A stretch of DNA of 54,047 nucleotides, taken from NCBI GenBank assembly GCA_002698225.1, contig NZWD01000008.1, positions 1 through 54,047 of the forward strand. Direction: 5' to 3'. Positions 10,687 through 20,227 of this stretch are shown piece by piece. How positions within the stretch are numbered: the first letter of the stretch is position 1; each line of letters begins with the position of its first letter. The stretch is from Methanobacteriota archaeon. GTDB lineage: Archaea; Thermoplasmatota; Poseidoniia; Poseidoniales; Thalassarchaeaceae. A model generated the notes under the pieces. That model was not told where the DNA came from, searched no databases, and saw only the letters and a program-made list of their open reading frames with translations. The position numbers and the translations under genes were made by a program.

Positions 10687-10766
10687 CGGGGGCGACTCTT
10701 TGCTGATGACTTAATCCCTCATAGACTACACATCATATTCAAGCGACACGACGAGATGGCATAGAC

Positions 10767-13496
10767 ATGGGAGAGGATGCCGAGGAATTTCTTCTCCTTG
10801 ATGATGAGGAAGAAATACCGGTTTCTAAGAAACCGGAAAAAAAACCATTTACGATCAAATCGATGTTCTCATCCATCAAACTACCTAAACTTCCCAAATC
10901 CAAACCCAAGCCAGTGAGCAACCCTGAACCAACCATCGAGACCATTGCCACATCGGTTGTTGATACCACCGATTTGGATCTAGCAGCCGACGGCGTACAT
11001 GAGTTTGAATGGGACATCAGAGGTATGGACTGTCCGGACTGCGCGATGAAGGCGACTAGGGCAGTGAGTCGACTCCCTGGAATCGAGGAATGCAGAGTCT
11101 CTGCAACACAGGGTTCAGTCAGAATCAATGTTGATGTCAGTAGGGGTAGAGTTTCCAGGGCTTCCTCTGTGCTTGAAAACCTAGGTCATAGTCCTGAAAT
11201 TGATTGGTTAAGCGTGACTGGTGTCACGCCAAAGATGGCTGCATCAAGAATAGGCGCCGATAGACGCAAACTTCGCAGCTTTCTGATGGATGTACCCGGA
11301 GTTCTGAATGTCAGGCTGGAGGATGGTAGGATTGAGATTCAGAGACTGTGGTTATCCGACGCAACTCTGAGGAAAATCTCCGAGCAGCGACTAACAACGA
11401 TACTCGGTGAGGACTTCCAACTCTCACCCTCGAAGACATCTAAAATGAGGCCGGACCAAATCCGGCTGCTAGGTGCCGCCACAACCGTCCCGTTAATTCT
11501 AGGAGTTGTAGCAATTGAGGAGATTCCAGCCATACCCAATCAACTCGCAGCACTAATCGCACTATTCGGAGTCTTATTTGCTGGATACCAGATGTTCCAA
11601 GATGCCCTAGGGAGCATACAGAACAGGGTCATGGGCTTCCAGATTCTCACCTCTCTAGCAGTCATCGGGGCTGTCTATCTACAGGAATGGGCAGAGGCTC
11701 TGATGGTGGTCGGATTAGTTGGATTCTCCTCTCATCTTGAAGATAGGGCATTGGTCAGGGCGAGAGAGTCGATGCAGGGAGGGCTAGACAGACTACCAAG
11801 GAGGGCACGACTGGTTAACCCGGAGACTAAGGATAAGGGCGAGAGAACACTGAGTGTCCTACAGGTAGCTAATCCAATCCTCTCCAATGCTCCAGACTGC
11901 CACGACGAGGATATGATCCCTGTCGAGGCGCTTGAGTTAGGAGACCTCGTAGAGGTTCGCTCTGGAGAGGTGATGCCAGTTGATGGGGTAATAATCGAAG
12001 GGAAAGGTGCAATCGACCGCGCCCCATTAACTGGAGAACCAATCCCAATCCCAGTTAATGAGGGCGATACTGTAGAGGCGGGCCTAGTTCTAGTCCGCGG
12101 CCCCTTGGTAGTCAAGGCAACCGCTGGAGGAGATGATACTAGACTGTCCAGCCTGATTGATTTGGTGAGGAACTACCGTGACCAGCCAACCAGAACCCAG
12201 AGTGCAATCGAGAAATTCACTGCAATCTGGGTCCCTCTGGTCATGCTTGGATCTCCATTCATCGGGTATCTCGTCTATGGAGCCACCTCACAGGCCATTC
12301 TCACCACACTCCTGCTTTGGGTGGTATCTTGCCCTTGCTCACTGCTTCTAGCCGCCCCCGTCCCACACGCAGCGGCACTCTCCGCCGCTTCGGCTTCCGG
12401 GTTGGTCGCCAGAGGCGGCGATGTACTGGAGGCGGCCGCTGGGGTCGAGTTGGCTTTACTTGACAAGACCGGGACACTGACAAGCGGCAGTCCCAGAATG
12501 ACTGGAATCACAGTCGGTGAGGATGAGAATGATTACCGAGCACTTCAGATTGCTGCGGGACTCGAGCAACGCTCTAACCACCCATATGCAAGAAGCATCA
12601 TCGCGCTAGCCAACGAGCGCTCATTGACCGCTAGCAAAGTGACGGAACTGACCGACGGAGACGCAGGAGTTAGTGGAAAGTTGCGTGGCCAAAAGGTCAT
12701 GCTAGGGCGAGCAGATTGGCTACTTGAGCGTGGAGTAGAGATTCCTCTGGACATCGATGCGGCTCTTGCAGAGTCTAGACAGGCCGGACACGGAGCCAGC
12801 GTCCTGGCTGTTGACGGACGAGCAATTGCCGCATTCGGATTCTCTCATGATGATGCCAGAGATGGGGTCGATGAGATGATTGCAGCTCTGAGAGAAAACG
12901 ATGTCAGAGTTGAGATACTCAGCGGTGATGAACAAGCCAGCGTAGAGGCGTTCGGTGCTCGCTTAGGAATATCCACAGACTCCTGTAGAGGAGGAGTCGA
13001 CCCCGAGGGCAAGGCTCAGTGGGTTTCGGAACGCTCCAAGGCTCGCAGGACTCTGATGGCAGGAGATGGATTCAACGATGCGGGAGCACTTGCCGCTGCG
13101 CATGTTGGAATAGCAGTCGGTAGCGGTGAACAGGTGAACCTAGACGCTGCAGATGTACTCATCCCCGGAGAGGACCCAAGAGCCCTGTCTCGGTTCATTG
13201 ATCTGTCTAAGAGGACAAAAAGGGCAGTTTCGACCAATATTGCAATCTCTGTGGGAATTACCTTGCTTCTGGTTGGTATTGTTCTAGGAGGCTGGGAAAT
13301 CAAACTGGCAGCGGGAGTAGCACTGCATGAGGCGAGCGCCCTTTTGGTCATCCTGAATGGTATGTGGGTTACAGGAACTGGTCCGGAGAGACTCACCACT
13401 CTAGCCACTCTCGGACGCGATTTGAAGGACGACTTGGTACAGGCACTTAGGGTGGCCTTAGGGACATCTCGAGAAGACTTGTCTGCGACCGCTTGA
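10767..13496 (+). CDS. heavy-metal-translocating P1B-type ATPase
   Basis: 909 aa; HMA motif GMDCPDCA, degenerate second HMA-like region, TM motif SCPCSLLLAAPV, phosphorylation site DKTGTLTSG, HP-type NHPYARS, GDGFNDAGAL. Confidence 0.93.
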   Translation: MGEDAEEFLLLDDEEEIPVSKKPEKKPFTIKSMFSSIKLPKLPKSKPKPVSNPEPTIETIATSVVDTTDLDLAADGVHEFEWDIRGMDCPDCAMKATRAVSRLPGIEECRVSATQGSVRINVDVSRGRVSRASSVLENLGHSPEIDWLSVTGVTPKMAASRIGADRRKLRSFLMDVPGVLNVRLEDGRIEIQRLWLSDATLRKISEQRLTTILGEDFQLSPSKTSKMRPDQIRLLGAATTVPLILGVVAIEEIPAIPNQLAALIALFGVLFAGYQMFQDALGSIQNRVMGFQILTSLAVIGAVYLQEWAEALMVVGLVGFSSHLEDRALVRARESMQGGLDRLPRRARLVNPETKDKGERTLSVLQVANPILSNAPDCHDEDMIPVEALELGDLVEVRSGEVMPVDGVIIEGKGAIDRAPLTGEPIPIPVNEGDTVEAGLVLVRGPLVVKATAGGDDTRLSSLIDLVRNYRDQPTRTQSAIEKFTAIWVPLVMLGSPFIGYLVYGATSQAILTTLLLWVVSCPCSLLLAAPVPHAAALSAASASGLVARGGDVLEAAAGVELALLDKTGTLTSGSPRMTGITVGEDENDYRALQIAAGLEQRSNHPYARSIIALANERSLTASKVTELTDGDAGVSGKLRGQKVMLGRADWLLERGVEIPLDIDAALAESRQAGHGASVLAVDGRAIAAFGFSHDDARDGVDEMIAALRENDVRVEILSGDEQASVEAFGARLGISTDSCRGGVDPEGKAQWVSERSKARRTLMAGDGFNDAGALAAAHVGIAVGSGEQVNLDAADVLIPGEDPRALSRFIDLSKRTKRAVSTNIAISVGITLLLVGIVLGGWEIKLAAGVALHEASALLVILNGMWVTGTGPERLTTLATLGRDLKDDLVQALRVALGTSREDLSATA

Positions 13497-13521
13497 TTAA
13501 CCCGCCCCTGAATCGAGGGTC

Positions 13522-13914
13522 ATGGCCGATTCATCCGAGATTGAGTCAAGGTACGCCGCACCGCTGGCAGAATGCGCTCACTGCGGCCACATGTTGCCTC
13601 AGGGGCTGGGTGAGAAGGAGTGCAAGATTTGCGGCGCTGTATGCAGGGTCAGTCACCAGCCTACTGTCGATAATCTCACCGATGAGACACTACCCTGTCC
13701 ACACTGCAGCACCGTCATCGTAGCATCCACCGACGAGCGACCAATCGAGTTGACTTGTGGCGCCTGTACTGGCAAGTTCACCCTTACTCCCAAGATAATC
13801 AAGGCCGAGATTGACTGTCCCGGCTGTGAGAGGATGCTTAGAATCAGGCCTAGGCCCGGTACTCGCGAGTTGAAGTGCCCGGCCTGTGAGTCAAAGTTCA
13901 ACATCACCTTCTAG
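13522..13914 (+). CDS. multi zinc-ribbon protein
   Basis: 130 aa with repeated CxxC knuckles: CAHCG...CKIC, CPHC...CGAC, CPGC...CPAC. Confidence 0.7.
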   Translation: MADSSEIESRYAAPLAECAHCGHMLPQGLGEKECKICGAVCRVSHQPTVDNLTDETLPCPHCSTVIVASTDERPIELTCGACTGKFTLTPKIIKAEIDCPGCERMLRIRPRPGTRELKCPACESKFNITF

Positions 13915-14017
13915 CGCGGTACCTTCTGATAATCTCTCTAAACCGTGTTTGTCGGTCGATTCTGACCCTTCGCTCTCAAATACTCCGGAACTAGCGACAA
14001 CTTGGGGATGGGATCCC

Positions 14018-15118
14018 ATGAGTGAGAGCAAGTCACCTGAAGACAACGATACCGAAGGTATCGATGAATTGACAGCGCTGCGTGCCCAGCATGCGCTCTC
14101 TGCCTCCTCAAACATGGAGTCTGTAGCCCGTGCCAGAGAGAGGCTAGATGAGGAATCGAGAATCCGATCCGGCATCCGGCGTGAGCGCCGAATGCGCATC
14201 ACTGAGATGACGGAGAGGGTATCCGGAATGCACGGTGCGATGCGTAAGGCCAATGAGATCCTGTTTGAGGAGAGGCTGCAGCAAATTGAATCAGATTTGC
14301 GGGCCGAGCTTGAGGATGAGATGGAACGCCTCGAGACCGAGGCACTAGAGCGCGAGGAGCGCTTACTGCGTGAAGAGATGCTACACCGACTGCGCCGTGA
14401 GGAAAACCGTCTTCGCGAACAACTCGACCTAGAGAGGGACCGACGTATAGAGGCCCACGCAGCAAAGTTGCGTGGCAGACTCAAAGAAGAGATGGAGACG
14501 GACTATCAGCGTCGTAGAGCCTTCCTCGAGGAACGATTAGAGCTCGAAGCATCGCAGGATGTAGAGAGGATGCAGCGACGCGTCGAGATGGATCTCATAG
14601 AGGCTATGGAGACAGCAGTGCATCGCAAGATCGAGACTCACAGGCTCGAGCAGGAGATGCAGATGCGAGAAAGAATCTTCGAGGCACGCCGTGAGCGAGA
14701 GGCAGAATTGGAGAAACAACTCAAAGAGGAGAGAAAATCACTTGAGAAGGAGATGAAATCGGATGTCAAGGTCCGCATCAAGGAGCTCGAGGAAGAGTCA
14801 GAGCGAGCGGCGCTGGAAGAGTTGGACAGACGATTCCGTGCTGAACGGAAGACTATGCTTGCTGCCTTGGGTCTTCGACGCCAAGAGATGGCGCTAGAAC
14901 TCGAAGTTGAGATGGAGCAGAAGGTTTCCGAGTTTGCAAAGAAGCGTGAGCAGGAGATGCTGTCTAAGCTCGAAAAACAGTTCAACAAACGCGGAGACCT
15001 ATCCAAGAAAGAGATCAAGGAGATGATGAAATCACTTGAGTCTGAGCTTAAGTCGAAGTGGGAGTCTGCATTGCTCGATGCGAAACAATCCGCTTTGGAA
15101 CGGGTAGGCGAGGAATAG
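14018..15118 (+). CDS. long charged coiled-coil protein
   Basis: About 366 aa of nearly continuous Glu/Arg/Lys/Leu heptad-like sequence. ATG at 14018 (MSESKSPEDNDTEG) avoids the overlap with the zinc-ribbon gene; the track ORF starts at 13886. Confidence 0.7.
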   Translation: MSESKSPEDNDTEGIDELTALRAQHALSASSNMESVARARERLDEESRIRSGIRRERRMRITEMTERVSGMHGAMRKANEILFEERLQQIESDLRAELEDEMERLETEALEREERLLREEMLHRLRREENRLREQLDLERDRRIEAHAAKLRGRLKEEMETDYQRRRAFLEERLELEASQDVERMQRRVEMDLIEAMETAVHRKIETHRLEQEMQMRERIFEARREREAELEKQLKEERKSLEKEMKSDVKVRIKELEEESERAALEELDRRFRAERKTMLAALGLRRQEMALELEVEMEQKVSEFAKKREQEMLSKLEKQFNKRGDLSKKEIKEMMKSLESELKSKWESALLDAKQSALERVGEE

Positions 15119-15189
15119 CCTCTCAATCATTCCAGTCTGACCCTAACAATAGTTTAGATGAAGTAGTATGAGCGGGGCGATGGGGAATT

Positions 15190-15384
15190 ATGCCTCAGGG
15201 TACAGTGAAATGGTTCAACCGAATAAAGGGCTTCGGCTTCATAGAGAGAGAAGAAGGGAACGACTTGTTCGTTCACAAGTCAGATGTGGATGGGACCATC
15301 GACGAGGGCGACACAGTCGATTACGAAGTCGGTGAGTCTCCAGACGGTCGCGCATGCGCGACTAATGTCAGCAAAGCAGAGTAG
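15190..15384 (+). CDS. cold-shock domain protein
   Basis: 64 aa; [33 protein letters not shown] (RNP1 KGFGFI and RNP2 LFVHKS). Confidence 0.95.
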   Translation: MPQGTVKWFNRIKGFGFIEREEGNDLFVHKSDVDGTIDEGDTVDYEVGESPDGRACATNVSKAE

Positions 15385-15388
15385 GCTC

Positions 15389-16297
15389 TTATTCGCCTAC
15401 TATTCTAGCAATCCTTGCATCGACCTCTCTGGTTAGCTCCCAGTAGGCCTTGCTTCCCGGATTCGACTTGTTTGGCTTCTTCGCGACGACTATCGGAGCC
15501 CCCTCTAATGGAGCCTCTGCAATAGCTACAGACCTCTGAATGGCAGTATCGAATACTCGGTCACCGAAGTGCTTCCGCGCACGCTCGGCTACCGCCTCAC
15601 CGAGGTTGCTGTTGGTCTGCACCATCGTTAGGGCGATTCCGAACAGCCTGAGGTTCGGATTGATTGCCTTCTGGACATCACGGATGGCGTTCATCAACTG
15701 GCCCATACCCTCGAGGGCGTAGAACTCAGCCTGGATTGGTATCAGAATCCAGTCTGAGGCTGCCAGCGCGTTGATTGTGAGCAGTCCGAGTGAGGCTGGA
15801 GTATCGACGATGACCACATCGAAGTGACCTACTGAATCCTGTAGTGCCAGTTTGAGTCGGTTCTCGCGACCGATACGGGTGGCGAGATCAATCTCAACTC
15901 CTGACAGGTCGAGGTCGGCTGGAAGAAGCCAGAGATTGTCAATCGAGACTCCCTTGGGCGGGCCCCGCTTCCGTTCGGGATTGTGTAACTTCCAGGCTTC
16001 GCGCATAGCCTCTGTCAGTTGGTCAGGTCCAATCAAGCACTCGTTGAGGCCGACAGGAGAGCCATCCACACCTCCCTTGAACAGCTCGTTCATCGTCGGA
16101 CCGAGAGTTTTCTTGTTGATTCCGAAGGTGGTAGCGACATTCCCCTTCGGGTCAAGATCAATCATCAGTACTCTACGGGCAGCGATATTCATCTCCTCGT
16201 TGCCCACTGCTAGAGCCGAGGCGATATTGACTGCAGTAGTGGTCTTGGCACAGCCACCTTTGTGGTTCACCACAGCGATAACTACTGGCCCGGGCAT
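15389..16297 (-). CDS. ParA/Soj-family ATPase
   Basis: 302 aa; deviant Walker A NHKGGCAKTTTAVNIASAL, LMIDLDPKGN, VIVDTPASLGLLTINALAASD. Confidence 0.93.
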   Translation of the reverse strand: MPGPVVIAVVNHKGGCAKTTTAVNIASALAVGNEEMNIAARRVLMIDLDPKGNVATTFGINKKTLGPTMNELFKGGVDGSPVGLNECLIGPDQLTEAMREAWKLHNPERKRGPPKGVSIDNLWLLPADLDLSGVEIDLATRIGRENRLKLALQDSVGHFDVVIVDTPASLGLLTINALAASDWILIPIQAEFYALEGMGQLMNAIRDVQKAINPNLRLFGIALTMVQTNSNLGEAVAERARKHFGDRVFDTAIQRSVAIAEAPLEGAPIVVAKKPNKSNPGSKAYWELTREVDARIARIVGE

Positions 16298-16343
16298 CTC
16301 GCTCAGTGGGGGAAAACCACGGGACTACCGTGAATCTTGCCTA

Positions 16344-17324
16344 TCACTGGATGACAGGGACGGGTACTTCGCTCAGAATCTTACGCGTGATGTGCCGACC
16401 AGTGACGCCGCGAATCTTAGATTCCGGCTTCAGCACGATTCTATGACTTACAACCTCGAGAGCGACATTCTTGATATCGTCAGGAATGACATAGTCACGC
16501 CCATCGATAGCTGCCGATGCGCGCGCAGTCTTGAATAGCGACTGGCTAGCGCGAGGAGATGCTCCAGTAATGACTCGGTGGTCCTCACGGGTGCGCTGTA
16601 CCAACTCCACCACATAGGACATGATTGCCGGGTCCACATGAACGGTCTCGAGTGCCTTCTGCATGGCGACGACCTTCTTCGGGCTAGTAACCTGCTCGAT
16701 ATCGTACTCGTCCTTACCACGCAGCTTCCTGCGCTGTAGGATTGCCTTCTCCTCCTGACGGTCTGGATATCCCATTGACATCTTCATCAGGAATCGGTCC
16801 ATCTGTGCCTCAGGGAGTGGGTAGGTACCCTCCTGTTCGATTGGGTTCTGGGTCGCCATGGTGATGAAAGGCGCTGGGAGCTTGTGAGTGATACCTTCGA
16901 TGGTGACCTGCTTCTCTTCCATAGCCTCAAGCAAGGCCGCTTGAGTCTTGGGTGGAGCACGGTTGATCTCGTCAGCAAGTAGGACATTGGTGAACAGAGG
17001 TCCTGGTCTGAGTTTGAACTCACCTGCCTGTTGGTCATACATGTATGTCCCCATTATGTCGGCTGGGAGCAGGTCAGGAGTAAACTGGACACGCTTGAAT
17101 TTGCATCCTAGAGCGGAGGCGAAGGTGTTAGCCATCAGGGTCTTTGCTAAACCGGGGAAATCCTCGATGAGAGTATTGCCGTTTGAGAGGATGCCGATTG
17201 TGATTCTGCGTAGATTCTCCTGCTTGCCGATGATGACCTTGGCGACCTCGTTCATCAGGCCGTTGGAAATCTGTGAAACAGTCTGTATCAACTCGCGGGC
17301 TTTAGGGTCTGCTGTCTCAGCCAT
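16344..17324 (-). CDS. MoxR-family AAA+ ATPase
   Basis: 326 aa; EDFPGLAKTLMANTFA, VLLADEINRAPPKTQAALLEAMEEKQVTIEG, TQNPIEQEGTYPLPEAQMDRFLMK. Confidence 0.95.
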   Translation of the reverse strand: MAETADPKARELIQTVSQISNGLMNEVAKVIIGKQENLRRITIGILSNGNTLIEDFPGLAKTLMANTFASALGCKFKRVQFTPDLLPADIMGTYMYDQQAGEFKLRPGPLFTNVLLADEINRAPPKTQAALLEAMEEKQVTIEGITHKLPAPFITMATQNPIEQEGTYPLPEAQMDRFLMKMSMGYPDRQEEKAILQRRKLRGKDEYDIEQVTSPKKVVAMQKALETVHVDPAIMSYVVELVQRTREDHRVITGASPRASQSLFKTARASAAIDGRDYVIPDDIKNVALEVVSHRIVLKPESKIRGVTGRHITRKILSEVPVPVIQ

Positions 17325-17408
17325 GATATCCCTACTAGAACATCCCGAGGCCTACTCATTCACTACTTGAGCGTTAGGTATACCTGAACCCTAACCGCAT
17401 CAATATGT

Positions 17409-19196
17409 TCATCGGCCCCAGAAGTGTTCATCTTTCCTGTGAATGGCTAGCAGTTCCTCGAAAACATCCTGTTCTGCCGCCGTCATTTCCATCTTCCTGA
17501 GCTTCTTTGCATGCGATTCGGGAATGTCCACTAGGAGGCTATCTCCCTCTTCGATCTGACGACCTACAGTCACTCCGTCAATCGCAACTGCGACCTCATC
17601 ACCCTGCTTCGCCTCCTTCATCGAACTCTCGCCTGAGCGGATTGACTTGATGCGCCCAATACGCCTCTCTTCCTTGAGCAGATATTGGCCCACATGGATT
17701 CGACCGGCGACGACTCTCACGCCGACTACCGCGGGTTTGGAGACGCGGAAGGTGTGGTCAGGAAGAAGCAGGATTCTGCCAGGATAGACGACCTGCACCC
17801 GACTCTCTTCTTCGAGCTCGCGCGTGCGTTTCTCGACCCACTCCTCGTGCTCTTCAAGAATACGATAGATAATGTCCGAGCCGATGTGCTTGGCACCCGC
17901 CTCAGAACCCTCAACCTCGGCGATTGCATCAGGTAAGATGTCGGTACTGAATGCCATGATTACTCGATGCAGTGGATTACTTGCCGCCTCAGTATTACGG
18001 ATATCTCTGCGGCTGACCTTCCCTATGCTTGCCATCCTGATTGGAACATCAATCGCATTGAGCTCCTTGGCCAAGGCTTCGAGTCCACCTACTGTGTCTG
18101 CCTTTATGCACACTCCTTCTTCCTCTAACTCGATTGAGAGTTCTGACTCGGCCTTTGCCGCTGCAAGCGCCTCTAAACGCTCTGAATCAGTATGGACAAC
18201 GCGCAGTGTTGTGCCAGCGAGCACTCCGTCTAGGTCTGGAGCCGAGATCTTTAGCCCACTAGCTGCATGGGCCTCATCAGCAGCATCCCATCGGTTACCG
18301 GCATCCCTCATCTCACTCATTCCGCGAGGGCTGAATAGGCCCTTGACACGGGTTGCAACACCTCCTTCATTGGTGACTAGAACGATTTCATCACCCCTTT
18401 TTACAGAGCCACGGTGCAGAATTACATCAAGCGTCTTGCCCAAGCCTCGTTCCTCCTTCATCTCGAGTACAGTGCCTTCGCCTGAGCCCTCGATGTCTGT
18501 TAGTTGCTCGTCCAAATATCGCTCGGCCAGACCGATGACTACTGCCAACAAGTCTTGGATACCTTCGTCCTCACGTGCGGACACGGGCACTAGAGCTATG
18601 TCTTGTGTGAAGTCGGTGACGCGGTCGTAACGCTCGATGTTGAAGCCGTGCTCTGCGAATTGGCCCACTAGGTCCCAGTAGCGCTGCTCGAACAGCCCTA
18701 CCGCCTCTTTTGACTGCTCACCCATGGAGATGGCCATAGAGCGTCCATGCTCTGAGTTCCAACCGTGGATTCGGTCAACCTTATTGGCAGCAATGACGAA
18801 TGGTGTCTTGGCCTCCTTGAGTACACGTAACGACTCGATTGTCTGAGGCCTTGCGCCTTCCATCACATCGACGACTAGGATGGCAATGTCTGCTAGAGAG
18901 CCCCCCCGTGAGCGCAGAGTGGAGAATGAGTGATGACCGGGAGTGTCGATGAAAAGAAGTCCAGGTGAATCGAAAGTCTTGCCGCCCAATAGTGGGGCGC
19001 ATAGTGTGTTCAGGATGTCAGCTGGAACCTCAGTGGCACCGATGTGTTGAGTTATGCCCCCCGCCTCTCTATCCATGACCGAGGCGCGAGAATCTGTCCC
19101 GAGGCTGCGAATGTGATCAAGAAGGCTAGTCTTGCCATGATCAACATGACCTAGCACAGCGACGATGGGTTGTCTGCGTCCTGACATCTGACCCAC
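17409..19196 (-). CDS. infB: archaeal translation initiation factor aIF5B/IF-2
   Basis: 595 aa; PIVAVLGHVDHGKTSLLDHIR, FIDTPGHHSF, ANKVDRIHGW, C-terminal IF-2 domain. Likely start MSGRRQP at 19187. Confidence 0.95.
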   Translation of the reverse strand: MGQMSGRRQPIVAVLGHVDHGKTSLLDHIRSLGTDSRASVMDREAGGITQHIGATEVPADILNTLCAPLLGGKTFDSPGLLFIDTPGHHSFSTLRSRGGSLADIAILVVDVMEGARPQTIESLRVLKEAKTPFVIAANKVDRIHGWNSEHGRSMAISMGEQSKEAVGLFEQRYWDLVGQFAEHGFNIERYDRVTDFTQDIALVPVSAREDEGIQDLLAVVIGLAERYLDEQLTDIEGSGEGTVLEMKEERGLGKTLDVILHRGSVKRGDEIVLVTNEGGVATRVKGLFSPRGMSEMRDAGNRWDAADEAHAASGLKISAPDLDGVLAGTTLRVVHTDSERLEALAAAKAESELSIELEEEGVCIKADTVGGLEALAKELNAIDVPIRMASIGKVSRRDIRNTEAASNPLHRVIMAFSTDILPDAIAEVEGSEAGAKHIGSDIIYRILEEHEEWVEKRTRELEEESRVQVVYPGRILLLPDHTFRVSKPAVVGVRVVAGRIHVGQYLLKEERRIGRIKSIRSGESSMKEAKQGDEVAVAIDGVTVGRQIEEGDSLLVDIPESHAKKLRKMEMTAAEQDVFEELLAIHRKDEHFWGR

Positions 19197-19215
19197 CTCA
19201 TGCTACTCACTCTTT

Positions 19216-19638
19216 TCAGTCCTCAAGACCATCGGGGAACCAAAGCCCCAATTCGAAAGCCGCTGTCTCTTCACCGTCCGAGCCGTGGATGATGTTCTTG
19301 TCGATGCTGCGCGCGAAGTCCGCACGAATCGTGCCCGGCGCTGCATCCTCCCAATTTGTTGCCCCAATCAGCTTACGGGAGGCTGCGATTGCATCCTCTC
19401 CATGCCAAGCCATGGCCACAACTGGACCAGATGTGATGAATTCGATGAGATCAGGATAGAAAGGACGCTCCTTGTGTATGGCGTAATGCGTCTCTGCAAG
19501 CTTCATTGGAGGCGTCAGGTCGCGCCTACCGCGCATTCGTAGACCTATTCGGTTGAAACGCCCGATTATCTCGTCTGTAAGACCTCTCTCAACCCCGTCC
19601 GGCTTGATCATGATGAAGGTGGTCTGCGCATTGCTCAT
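19216..19638 (-). CDS. ndk: nucleoside diphosphate kinase
   Basis: 140 aa; [35 protein letters not shown]. Confidence 0.96.
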   Translation of the reverse strand: MSNAQTTFIMIKPDGVERGLTDEIIGRFNRIGLRMRGRRDLTPPMKLAETHYAIHKERPFYPDLIEFITSGPVVAMAWHGEDAIAASRKLIGATNWEDAAPGTIRADFARSIDKNIIHGSDGEETAAFELGLWFPDGLED

Positions 19639-19784
19639 GGGCCGGGCGACCCTCCTCTCCTATTTCAACGCAAAGCAACTAGTTGGACTTCTAAACACAG
19701 GGGATTACCCTTCCGATTACAAGTAGAATAATTGTCCAATCTGCTTACCATGTCGTTTATGTCTGAAACACCGATGGCTTCTGT

Positions 19785-20180
19785 TTGATGTACGGAAAAA
19801 CCGAACTGACAATCGCCGCGCTAATCTTCCTGGCTGGCACGGCAGGCCTCGCCTCCGGTGAAAATATCGGGGGCGTTGAAACGACGACCGATTTGGATGA
19901 CGGCTCTGGGGACTGCATTCATGACTTTGACAGCTTCAATGTCTACTACAAGACCACATCAACGCAGTCTAAGTGTGGCTCGGGTGAGGACGGCCAGAAG
20001 GATCTGTCCGTGCACGACACCCTGCCGCCTGTAATCTCACTGAGCACCGGTGATGACGGCAAGAAGCTCATCGACGACCATAACCTGTTCGTGCACGACA
20101 CCCTGCCGCCTGTAATCTCGCTGGGAGGTTACATCCCTGGCAACGACTACGGCGACAATGTGGGCATCGATGAAATCTGA
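19785..20180 (+). CDS. small secreted protein with internal tandem repeat
   Basis: 131 aa (TTG 19785 or ATG 19788); signal peptide LTIAALIFLAGTAGLASG; repeated VHDTLPPVISL. Confidence 0.6.
   Translation: MMYGKTELTIAALIFLAGTAGLASGENIGGVETTTDLDDGSGDCIHDFDSFNVYYKTTSTQSKCGSGEDGQKDLSVHDTLPPVISLSTGDDGKKLIDDHNLFVHDTLPPVISLGGYIPGNDYGDNVGIDEI
20009..20119 (+). repeat. in-frame tandem duplication; 30-bp identical core, 81-bp period
   Basis: CGTGCACGACACCCTGCCGCCTGTAATCTC occurs exactly at 20009-20038 and 20090-20119. Confidence 0.9.
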
Positions 20181-20227
20181 TTACGCAGAAACGAGAGTAT
20201 CAAGGCACATCGCTGATTCGAAGCACT

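Noticed and set aside
13891-15126. Long minus-strand Ser/Arg-rich ORFs (13891..14484, 14638..15126) opposite the coiled-coil gene
   Set aside because: They are reverse-complement shadows of Glu/Arg/Leu-rich coding sequence: low complexity, no domain signals, and the plus-strand frame is the coherent one.
15852-16538. 228-aa plus-strand ORF spanning parA and moxR antisense
   Set aside because: Runs across two well-supported minus-strand genes and their intergenic gap; no independent evidence.
17872-18630. 252-aa plus-strand ORF opposite infB
   Set aside because: Ser/Pro-rich antisense shadow of a clear aIF5B gene; no recognisable domain or start context.
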